Below, piece after piece: positions 1-7,882 of a stretch of DNA of 64,000 nt. Location: contig NZ_JAAWWP010000017.1 of assembly GCF_012273655.1 (NCBI RefSeq), positions 62,001 through 126,000 on the forward strand, in the 5' to 3' direction. Below the pieces are notes generated by a model. The model was not told the origin of the DNA and ran no database searches. It was given only the letters and a program-made list of their open reading frames with translations. How positions within the stretch are numbered: position 1 is the stretch's first letter; each line of letters starts with the position of its first letter. The stretch comes from Streptomyces physcomitrii. GTDB lineage: Bacteria; Actinomycetota; Actinomycetes; Streptomycetales; Streptomycetaceae. Both the position numbers and the translations under genes were made by a program.

Positions 1-3000
1 GGCACGGTGGCGAGCAGTGCCGCGAGCGCCTCCCGGTCGGCCGCGTCGCAGGCGGCGGTGCGCACCGACTCGGCGCCGAGCGCGGCCAGTTCGGCGGTGA
101 CCTCCGCCTCGGCCTCGGGGCTCGCACCGCCGCGGCCGATCAGCAGCAGATGGCGTACGCCGTGCGCGGCGACCAGGTGCCGGGCGACCGCGCGGCCGAG
201 GACGCCCAGGCCGCCGGTGATCAGGACGGTTCCCTCGGGCCCGAACTCGCCGCCGGGCGGGGCCACTTCGCTCTCGGCGGTGTCCCGGGCGGCGGGCACC
301 AGGCGCGGCACCCGCAACTCGCCTTCGTACAGGGCTGCTTGAGGGTGGCCCTGGCCCGCCGCTGCGGCGAGGGCCTCGGGTTCCGCGGCCGGGTCGGCGT
401 CCAACAGGGCGAAGCGGCCGGGGTGTTCGGACTGGGCGGAGCGGACCAGTCCGCGGACCGCCGCGGCCACCGGATCGGTCTCGGCGGCCCGGGTCAGGAA
501 CACCGTGCGCGGCGCGTTCTCCTCGGCGAGGGCCCGGTGCAGGGCCTCCAGGGTCTCGTGCAGGGCGGTGCGCAGGCCCCGGGAGGTGTCGGGCGCGACG
601 GTCACCGGCGGTTCCTCGGCTGTGCCGGTGGCGGGTGCGGGCACCCAGTCCAGCTGGAGGAGGTCCTGTCCGGCCGTGGAGAGGAGGGCGGGGTCCAGGG
701 GGCGCAGGGCCAGCGAGGCGACCGAGACCACGGGGTGGCCGCTCTCGTCGGTGGCATCGAGGGCGAGGGCGCCTGGTCCGGCGGCGGTGAGCCGTACCCG
801 CAGGGTGGTGGCACCGCCGGCGTGCAGGCGCACCCCGCCGAAGGCGAAGGGCAGCCGGGGGCCCGCGGAGCCGGGGAGCACTCCCCCGAGGGCGGCGGGC
901 TGGAGGGCGGCGTCCAGGAGGGCGGGGTGCAGGCCGTAGCCCTCGGCGGGGGCGGCCTCCGGCGCCGGTTCGGGCAGGCGGACCTCGGCGAAGAGTTCCG
1001 CCCCGCGCCGCCAGGCGGCCGTCAGGCCCTGGAAGGCGGGCCCGTAGGCGAAGCCCTCGGCGGCGCGGTCGGCGTAGAAGCCGTCCAGGGCGAGGGGTTC
1101 GGCGCCGCGCGGGGGCCACTCGGGATCGGGGGCGGGGGCCGGGTCGGTGTCGGGGGCGAGGAGGCCCTCGGCGTGCCGGGTCCACTCGCCGCCCCGGGGG
1201 CGGGCCCAGGCGGTGAGCGGGCGCCGCCCGTCGGGCGCGGCGTCGCCGACGGCGAACTGGAGCTGGATCTCCTCCTGTTCGGCCCAGGCCAGCGGGGCGT
1301 GCAGGGTGAGTTCGTCGAGCCGGGCGCAGCCGACGTGGTCCCCGGCGCGGACGGCGAGTTCCACGAAGGCGGTGCCCGGCAGGAGTACCCGGCCCGCCAC
1401 CGCGTGGTCGGCCAGCCAGGGCTGGCGGCGCGGTGAGAGCAGCCCGGTGAAGACGTAGCCGTCGCTTCCGGCGAGGGCGACCGCGGCGCCGAGCAGCGGA
1501 TGCCCGGCGCCCTCCGCCCCGGCGGGGACCGCGCCGCTCCCGGTGGCGGCGCCGTCGAGCCAGTAGCGGCTGCGCTGGAAGGCGTAGGTGGGCAGCTCGA
1601 CGCGGGGCGCGTCCGGGTGGGGGGCGGCCCAGTCCACCCGGGCGCCGTGGGTGTGGATCTCGGCGAGGGCGCGGGCGAAGGTGCCCACCTCCTCGCGGTC
1701 CCGGCGCAGGGCGGCGCTGAAGCGGACCGGCTGGGCGGCGGGCTCCGCGGCGAGGCAGTCCTCGGCGAGGGCGCTGAGCACGGCGTCCGGGCCCAACTCC
1801 AGGCAGGCGGTGACCCCGTGGGCGGCGAGGGCGCGGACCCCGTCGTGGAAGAGGACAGTCCCGCGGGCGTGGCGCACCCAGTACTCGGGCGCGCACAGCT
1901 CCTCGGGGCGGGCGAGGCGGCCGGTGACATTGGAGACGAGCGGCACGGTGGGCGGCTTGAACTCCAGCCGGGAGACGACCGCGAGGAAGCGGTCCAGCAT
2001 GGGGTCCATCCGCGGCGAGTGGAAGGCATGGCTGACCCGCAGCCGCTTGGTGCGGAACTCCCCCAGCCCGGCGGCGAGTTCGGTCACCGCGTCCTCGTCG
2101 CCGGAGAGTACGACGGCCGCCGGTCCGTTGATCGCGGCGAGCGCGGCCCGGCCCTCGTATCCGGCGAGCAGCGGGCGGACCGCCTCGGCGGGGGCGGCCA
2201 CGGAGAGCATGGCGCCGCCCGCCGGCAGCGCCTCCATCAGCCTGCCGCGCGCGGCGACCAGGGCGCAGGCCTCGGGGAGTTCCAGCATGCCCGCGACATG
2301 GGCGGCGACGATCTCGCCGACCGAGTGGCCGAGCAGCACGTCCGGGCGCACCCCCCAGCTCTCGGCGAGCCGGAACAGGGCGCTCTCCTGGGCGAAGAGC
2401 GCGGCCTGGGTGTAGGCGGTGCGGTGCAGCAGCGCGGCCTCGGGGCTGCCCTCGGCGGCGTGCACGACCTCGCGCAGCGGGGTGTCGAAGTAGCGGTCGA
2501 GGTGGGCGCAGGCCTCGTCGAAGGCGCGGGCGTAGACCGGGTGCGCGGCGTACAGGGCGGTGCCCATGCCGGGCCGCTGGGAGCCCTGGCCGGTGAAGAG
2601 CAGGGCGAGCCGTCCGGGCACGGCGGTGCCCTCGACCAGAGAGTCGGCGCCGGTGCCCGCGGCAAGCGCGGTCAGCGCGGTCCGCAGCTCCGCGGCGTCG
2701 GCGCCGAGGACCACGGCGCGGTGGTCGAAGGCGGTGCGGGTGGTGGCCAGGGCGCGGGCGGTGCCGCCGAGGGAGGGGGTGCCGCCGGGGCGCGCCGGGT
2801 CGGTCGCGGCGAGGAGGGCCGCCGCCTGGCCGCGCAGGGCCTCGGGGCTCCGGGCGCTCAACGGCCAGGCGTACAGGGGCAGTCGGGGTTCGTCCTGGGC
2901 GGGTCGGGGCGCGGGCTGCGGTGCCTGTTCCAGGACGAGGTGGGCGTTGGTGCCGCTGATGCCGAAGGAGGAGACCGCGGCGCGGCGGGGGCGGCCGGTC

Positions 3001-4289
3001 TCGGGCCAGTCGGTGCGTTCGCCGAGCAGGCCGATCTTCCCGGCCGACCAGTCGACCTGGGGGCTCGGCCGGTCCAGGTGCAGGGTCCTCGGCAGGACGC
3101 CCGCGCGCAGCGCCATGACCATCTTGATGACCCCGGCGGCTCCGGCCGCGGCCTGGGTGTGGCCGAGGTTCGACTTCACCGCGCCCAGCCAGAGCGGCCG
3201 TTCGCGGTCCTGGCCGTAGGTGGCGAGCAGGGCGTGCGCCTCGATGGGGTCGCCGAGGGTGGTGCCGGTGCCGTGCGCCTCCACCGCGTCGACCTCGGCG
3301 GGGGTGAGCCGCGCCTGGTCGAGGGCCTGGCGGATGACGCGCTGCTGGGCGGGCCCGTTCGGGACGGTCATGCCGCTGCTGGCGCCGTCCTGGTTGACGG
3401 CGGAGCCGCGGATCACGGCGAGCACCGGGTGGCCGTGGGCCTCGGCGTCGCTGAGGCGCTCCAGGAGCAGCATGCCGGCGCCCTCGCCCCAGCCGGTGCC
3501 GTCGGCCGCGGCGGCGAAGGGCTTGCAGCGGCCGTCGGCGGCGAGTCCGCGCTGCTGGCTGAAGTCGACGAAGAGGTCGAGGGAGGACATCACGGTGACG
3601 CCGCCCGCGAGCGCGAGTCCGCACTCGCCCTGCCGCAGTGCCTGGGCGGCCAGATGCAGGGTGACCAGCGAGGAGGAGCAGGCCGTGTCCACGGTGACGG
3701 CGGGCCCTTCGAGCCCCAGGGTGTACGAGATCCGCCCGGAGGCGACGCTGCCCGCGTTGCCGCTGCCCGCGTACACCTCGACGCCCGGTGGCAGGGCGTC
3801 CAGGCGGGAGACGTAGTCGTGGTGCATGACGCCCGCGAAGACGCCGGTGCGGCTGCCGCGCAGGCTCCGCGGGTCGATCCCGGCGCGCTCCACGGCCTCC
3901 CAGGCGGTCTCCAGGAGGAGGCGCTGCTGCGGGTCCATGGCGAGCGCCTCGCGCGGGGAGATCCCGAAGAACTCCGCGTCGAAGGCGCCCGCTTCGGTGA
4001 GGAAGCCGCCCTCGCGGACATAGGTGGTGCCGCGGTGGTCGGGGTCGGGGTGGTAGCGGCCTTCGAGGTCCCAGCCGCGGTCGGCGGGGAAGGCGCCGAC
4101 CGCGTCGCGCTCGTCGAGCAGCAGCCGCCACAGCTCCTCCGGGCTGCGCACCCCGCCCGGGAAGCGGCAGCTCATGGCGACGATCGCGACCGGTTCGGCC
4201 TCCTCGGCGGCGCGCAGCTTCTCCTTGGTCTGGTGCAGTTCGGCAGTCACCCACCGGAGGTGGTCGAGCAGCTTCTGTTCGTTGGTCAT
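1..4289 (-). CDS. Type I modular polyketide synthase, KS-AT-DH-KR..., truncated by the window edge
   Basis: Reading leftwards from ATG at 4289 the frame stays open to base 1 (about 1429 codons), so the C-terminus is missing. A coiled N-terminal docking segment (residues 1-30) is followed by a ketosynthase with TACSSS (about residue 201), HGTGT and NLGH. The acyltransferase has GHSVGE (about 656) and HAFH (about 753), the malonyl-CoA signature. The dehydratase has HAVAG...P (about 960) and a DAALQ second motif (about 1123). A ketoreductase starts with TGGLGVLG (about 1358). A module of this kind adds a malonate unit and leaves a double bond if KR and DH both act. It starts 63 bp after the PobA-like gene and is the last visible gene of the operon from 25.3 kb. 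What it docks to cannot be settled from this window. Confidence 0.93.
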   Translation of the reverse strand, partial: MTNEQKLLDHLRWVTAELHQTKEKLRAAEEAEPVAIVAMSCRFPGGVRSPEELWRLLLDERDAVGAFPADRGWDLEGRYHPDPDHRGTTYVREGGFLTEAGAFDAEFFGISPREALAMDPQQRLLLETAWEAVERAGIDPRSLRGSRTGVFAGVMHHDYVSRLDALPPGVEVYAGSGNAGSVASGRISYTLGLEGPAVTVDTACSSSLVTLHLAAQALRQGECGLALAGGVTVMSSLDLFVDFSQQRGLAADGRCKPFAAAADGTGWGEGAGMLLLERLSDAEAHGHPVLAVIRGSAVNQDGASSGMTVPNGPAQQRVIRQALDQARLTPAEVDAVEAHGTGTTLGDPIEAHALLATYGQDRERPLWLGAVKSNLGHTQAAAGAAGVIKMVMALRAGVLPRTLHLDRPSPQVDWSAGKIGLLGERTDWPETGRPRRAAVSSFGISGTNAHLVLEQAPQPAPRPAQDEPRLPLYAWPLSARSPEALRGQAAALLAATDPARPGGTPSLGGTARALATTRTAFDHRAVVLGADAAELRTALTALAAGTGADSLVEGTAVPGRLALLFTGQGSQRPGMGTALYAAHPVYARAFDEACAHLDRYFDTPLREVVHAAEGSPEAALLHRTAYTQAALFAQESALFRLAESWGVRPDVLLGHSVGEIVAAHVAGMLELPEACALVAARGRLMEALPAGGAMLSVAAPAEAVRPLLAGYEGRAALAAINGPAAVVLSGDEDAVTELAAGLGEFRTKRLRVSHAFHSPRMDPMLDRFLAVVSRLEFKPPTVPLVSNVTGRLARPEELCAPEYWVRHARGTVLFHDGVRALAAHGVTACLELGPDAVLSALAEDCLAAEPAAQPVRFSAALRRDREEVGTFARALAEIHTHGARVDWAAPHPDAPRVELPTYAFQRSRYWLDGAATGSGAVPAGAEGAGHPLLGAAVALAGSDGYVFTGLLSPRRQPWLADHAVAGRVLLPGTAFVELAVRAGDHVGCARLDELTLHAPLAWAEQEEIQLQFAVGDAAPDGRRPLTAWARPRGGEWTRHAEGLLAPDTDPAPAPDPEWPPRGAEPLALDGFYADRAAEGFAYGPAFQGLTAAWRRGAELFAEVRLPEPAPEAAPAEGYGLHPALLDAALQPAALGGVLPGSAGPRLPFAFGGVRLHAGGATTLRVRLTAAGPGALALDATDESGHPVVSVASLALRPLDPALLSTAGQDLLQLDWVPAPATGTAEEPPVTVAPDTSRGLRTALHETLEALHRALAEENAPRTVFLTRAAETDPVAAAVRGLVRSAQSEHPGRFALLDADPAAEPEALAAAAGQGHPQAALYEGELRVPRLVPAARDTAESEVAPPGGEFGPEGTVLITGGLGVLGRAVARHLVAAHGVRHLLLIGRGGASPEAEAEVTAELAALGAESVRTAACDAADREALAALLATV

Positions 4290-4352
4290 GACGTCCGGAC
4301 TCCAGTTGGTCAAGGAAGGTGCACCGCGCGCGGGACGTCTCCCGCGGGCGGC

Positions 4353-5537
4353 TCAGCGGCGGGCCACGCCGGTGTACTGCTCGGCGAAGTTCCGTGCCTC
4401 GGCCTCGGAGGACAGGAGGTGCGCGAAGCGGGCCCGGCGCAGCCTGCGGGAGTAGGGCTCCTCGTCGGGCGCCTCGTGCAGCAGGGAGGTCATCGCCTCG
4501 GAGAACTCCTGGCCGAGCCAGGCCCGGCGCAGCGCGGTGGGGGCGTAGGCGTCGAGGTCCGCGCGCCGCCCCTGCCCGTACCAGCTGCTCAGCGCCTCGG
4601 CGAGCAGCCGGGCGTCGGCGACGGCGAGGTTGAGCCCCTTGGCCGCGCTCGGCGGGACGATATGGGCGGCGTCGCCGACCAGGAACAGCCTGCGGTACTG
4701 GACCGGTTCGGCGACGAAGCCGCGCAGCGGCACCAGGACGCGTTCCAGGATCTCGCCGGTGGGCAGGGCGCCGGTGCCGCCGGTGAGGCGGAAGTCCAGC
4801 TCCCGCCAGATCGCCTCGTCGCTGCGGTCCCCGGCGCGCTCGCCCGGCGGCACCTGGAGGTAGAGGCGGCTGACGGTGTGCGAGCGCATGCTGCTCAGCG
4901 CGAAGCCGTGCCCGCTGACGGCGTAGACCAGCTCCGGCGACATCGGCGGGGCTGCGGCGAGCACCCCGAGCCAGGAGAAGGGGTACGTACGGGAGTGGCC
5001 GGTGAGTTTCCCGGCGGGTATCGCGCGGCGGCTGACCCCGTGGAAGCCGTCGCAGCCCGCGAGGAACTCGCAGGCGATCTCGGTGGGCCGGCCGTCCAGG
5101 GTGCAGTGCAGGAGCGCGCCGTCGCCGGTGACGGCGTCCACCGAGACGTCCTCGACCCCGAAGTGCAGTCCCGGTTCGTCCTCGCGGACGGCGATCAGGT
5201 CCTTGACGACCTCCTGCTGCCCGTACATCCACACGGCGGCGCCGCTGAGTTCGGCGAAGGGCATCCGGTGGTGCTCGCCGTCGAGCCGCCACTCGAAGCC
5301 CTCGTGGACCAGGCCCTCGCGGTCCAGGCGGTCCGCGGCCCCGGCGGCGCGCAGGGTCCGCACGGTGCCCTCCTCGAGCAGCCCGGCCCGTACCCGCTTC
5401 TCCACGTAGGCGCGGCTGCGGCGCTCCAGTACGAGGGAGTCGATGCCGTTCAGCTTGAGGAGCCGGGACAGGAGCAGCCCGGAGGGGCCGGCGCCGATGA
5501 TGCAGACCGGGGTGCGCAGGGTTCTGACGGTGCTCAC
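4353..5537 (-). CDS. FAD-dependent aromatic hydroxylase, 4-hydroxybenzoate 3-monooxygenase (PobA) family
   Basis: 394 aa from a GTG that overlaps the beta-glucosidase stop by four bases (GTGA). The protein follows PobA along its whole length: FAD-binding GAGPSGLLL near the N-terminus, the RAGLLEEGTV stretch, an AGCDGFHG motif, the ribityl-binding GDAAHIVPP motif, and a C-terminal AEQYTG matching the PobA segment that carries substrate-contacting Tyr385. The Tyr201 position also looks conserved (PELVYA). The family hydroxylates 4-hydroxybenzoate next to the hydroxyl. Because the gene sits between PABA synthase and PKS genes, a likely substrate is 4-aminobenzoate or its thioester, giving a 3-hydroxy-4-aminobenzoyl unit. 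That is inference. Ordinary PobA activity is the alternative, but no other protocatechuate-pathway gene is present. Confidence 0.85.
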   Translation of the reverse strand: MSTVRTLRTPVCIIGAGPSGLLLSRLLKLNGIDSLVLERRSRAYVEKRVRAGLLEEGTVRTLRAAGAADRLDREGLVHEGFEWRLDGEHHRMPFAELSGAAVWMYGQQEVVKDLIAVREDEPGLHFGVEDVSVDAVTGDGALLHCTLDGRPTEIACEFLAGCDGFHGVSRRAIPAGKLTGHSRTYPFSWLGVLAAAPPMSPELVYAVSGHGFALSSMRSHTVSRLYLQVPPGERAGDRSDEAIWRELDFRLTGGTGALPTGEILERVLVPLRGFVAEPVQYRRLFLVGDAAHIVPPSAAKGLNLAVADARLLAEALSSWYGQGRRADLDAYAPTALRRAWLGQEFSEAMTSLLHEAPDEEPYSRRLRRARFAHLLSSEAEARNFAEQYTGVARR

Positions 5538-7882
5538 AGGCTCAGCTCCCCCGTCGCCGAGACGCTCACCTCGGCGGTCAGCGGCAGCAGGGCCGAGGAG
5601 GGGCCGACCTGGAGGGCGCGGCGGCCCGGGGCCGGGGCCCAGGCGCGCAGTCCGGTGTCCCAGTGGGCGAAGCGGCGGGCGTCCAGGGTGACGGTGAGCC
5701 GGGTGGCGGCGCCGGGTTCCAGGGTGGCGGCGGCGTATCCGGCGAGCGCCCGGGGCGGCTGCTCGGCGCCGGCCTCGGGGCCCGCGCCGAGGTAGACCTG
5801 CGCGATCTCGCGGCCAGGGCGCCCGCCGGTGTTGCGGACCGTGAAGGAGACCTCCAACTCCTCGCCCCGCACGGCGAGTTCGAGGTCCTGGTAGCCGAAC
5901 TCGGTGTAGCTGAGGCCGTGTCCGAAGGGGAAGAGCGGGGCGGTGCCGGTCCTGTCGTGCCAGCGGTAGCCGCTCAACAGGCCCTCGGAGTAGTCGACTC
6001 GGCCGTCCTCGCCCGGGTAGCGGCGGGCGTCCCCGGCGAAGGGGGTGTGCGCGGCGTCCACCGGGAAGCTCTGGGTGAGCTTGCCGCTCGGGTTGACCTC
6101 GCCGAAGAGCAGCCGCCCGGTGGCCTCGGCGCCCCGCTCCCCCGGGTACCAGATGTCGAGCACCCCGGCGACCTCGTCCAGCCAGGGCATCGGCACCGAG
6201 GAGCCGGTGTTGAGGACCACCACGGTGTTCGGGTTGGCCCTCGCCACCTCGGTGATCAGGGTGTCCTGGAGGCCGGGGAGTCCGAGGGCGGGGCGGTCGA
6301 TGAGTTCGGCGAGTTCGTCGTAGGCGAAGACGACGGCGGCCTCGGCGTCCCGGGCCGCCGCCACGGCCTCCTCGATGTCGGCGCGGGCCTGCCGCGGGGT
6401 GACCCAGCCGAGGGTGAGCCGCACCGGCTGGCTGGGCACCGGCAGCGCGGAGAGCACCAGCTTGTACGTGCCGGGCTCCAGGTCGGCCGTGAGGCCCGCG
6501 GTGTCGCCGAAGGAGCTGCCCGCGAAGACGCGGGGGTGGCCCTCCAGGTCGATGGCGGCGTAGCCGCCGAGGGCGGTGACCGCGATGCGGTAGCGGCCGG
6601 GGGTCTCGATGGTGAGGCGGCCCTCGTAGAAGTAGTCGGGCTCGGTGGAGGGGCCGGGGGCGACCTCGCCCTCGCGGAACGGCGGCTGGAGAGCGGAGGC
6701 GGGCACCGGGCGGCCCGCCGGGTCCTCGCCGACCCGGAAGACGACGTCCTCGGCGCCGAGCCGCTCGGTGAGGACCTCCAGGGGGGTGCTCGCCCGCTCG
6801 GGGACGACCAGGGCGCTGCCCACCCCGGCGGTCTTGGGGGTGCGGGCGGGCAGCCCGATCACGGCAAGTCCCTTGCCCCGCAAGGCCTGTTCGGACAGCG
6901 GCAGCACCCCGCGCGGATTGTGCAGGAGCACCGCGCCCGCCTCGGCGATCTCCTGGGCGAGGGCGCTCCCGCGGGCGGCGTCGCGGGTGGTGACGGGGGC
7001 CTGGCTGCCGTCGAGGAGACCGAAGCGGGCCATCTGGCCGAGGATGCGGGCGACCGAACGGTCGAGCACCTTCTCGTCGATACGGCCCTCGGTGACCGCC
7101 TCGTCCAGGGCGGCGCCGAGGTGCTTGCCGTCGGGCATCTCCTGGTCGAGTCCGCGCTCGACGGCGGCGGTGTCGTGCACGGCGTCCCAGTCGCTCATCA
7201 CCCAGCCCTCGAAGCCCCACTCCTCGCGCAGCAGGGTGGTGAGCAGGGCCTCGTTCTGGCAGGAGAAGTCGCCGTTGACGCTGTTGGTCGCGCCCATCAG
7301 GGCACCCGCTCCGGCCTCCACCACGGCCTGGAAGGCGGGGAGTTCGAGTTCCCGCAGGGTGCGCTCGTCGACGCGTACGTCGACGGCCATCCGGTTCTCC
7401 TCCTGGTTGTTGGCGAGGAAGTGCTTGGGCATCGCGATGACGCCCTGCGCCTGGATGCCGCGCACCACCGCGGTGCCGATCGCGGTGACCAGGAGCGGAT
7501 CCTCCCCGTACAGCTCGAAGTTGCGACCGCCGAAGGGCTGGCGGAGCAGGTTGAGCATCGGGCCGATCAGTACGTCCTGGCGTTTGGCGCGGGCCTCGTG
7601 GCCGAGGAACTCCCCGTAGCGGGCGGCGAGTTCCTCGTCGAAGGCGCAGGACAGGGCGATCGGGGCGGGCAGCGCGGTGGTGGTCTTGCGCTTCATCCGC
7701 ACGCCCGCGGGTCCGTCGGTCATCCGCAGCGGGGGGATGCCGAGCCGCGGGACGCCGGGGATGTAGCCGGACTGGCCGAGCTGCTCCGGGTCGTCGGCGC
7801 CGTGGAGGAAGGAGAGCTTCTCCTGCCGGGTCATCGCCTCGACCAGAGCGGTCACATCGGTCTGGGGTGTCTGCGGGGTCAT
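5534..7882 (-). CDS. Beta-glucosidase, glycoside hydrolase family 3, with PA14-like insert
   Basis: 782 aa. The N-terminal GH3 barrel carries PKHFLANNQE and the nucleophile region VMSDWD (Asp in SDW). A PA14-like carbohydrate-binding insert follows around residues 390-490. The second catalytic domain has YSEGLLSGYRWHD and the C-terminus is a fibronectin-III-like domain. The start overlaps the PabAB stop (ATGA). Oleandomycin OleR and pikromycin DesR are GH3 enzymes that remove a protective glucose from an exported macrolide, and DesR also carries a PA14 insert as I recall. With an OleD-like transferase in the same operon, a similar glucosylation/deglucosylation self-protection cycle is the best guess. 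I see no signal peptide at the N-terminus (MTPQTPQTDV...), unlike secreted members. Confidence 0.88.
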   Translation of the reverse strand: MTPQTPQTDVTALVEAMTRQEKLSFLHGADDPEQLGQSGYIPGVPRLGIPPLRMTDGPAGVRMKRKTTTALPAPIALSCAFDEELAARYGEFLGHEARAKRQDVLIGPMLNLLRQPFGGRNFELYGEDPLLVTAIGTAVVRGIQAQGVIAMPKHFLANNQEENRMAVDVRVDERTLRELELPAFQAVVEAGAGALMGATNSVNGDFSCQNEALLTTLLREEWGFEGWVMSDWDAVHDTAAVERGLDQEMPDGKHLGAALDEAVTEGRIDEKVLDRSVARILGQMARFGLLDGSQAPVTTRDAARGSALAQEIAEAGAVLLHNPRGVLPLSEQALRGKGLAVIGLPARTPKTAGVGSALVVPERASTPLEVLTERLGAEDVVFRVGEDPAGRPVPASALQPPFREGEVAPGPSTEPDYFYEGRLTIETPGRYRIAVTALGGYAAIDLEGHPRVFAGSSFGDTAGLTADLEPGTYKLVLSALPVPSQPVRLTLGWVTPRQARADIEEAVAAARDAEAAVVFAYDELAELIDRPALGLPGLQDTLITEVARANPNTVVVLNTGSSVPMPWLDEVAGVLDIWYPGERGAEATGRLLFGEVNPSGKLTQSFPVDAAHTPFAGDARRYPGEDGRVDYSEGLLSGYRWHDRTGTAPLFPFGHGLSYTEFGYQDLELAVRGEELEVSFTVRNTGGRPGREIAQVYLGAGPEAGAEQPPRALAGYAAATLEPGAATRLTVTLDARRFAHWDTGLRAWAPAPGRRALQVGPSSALLPLTAEVSVSATGELSL

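Noticed and set aside
1500..5795. A 1431-codon plus-strand open frame
   Set aside because: Antisense shadow of the truncated PKS and the PobA-like gene; composition is Gly/Gln/Arg-rich with no recognisable fold.
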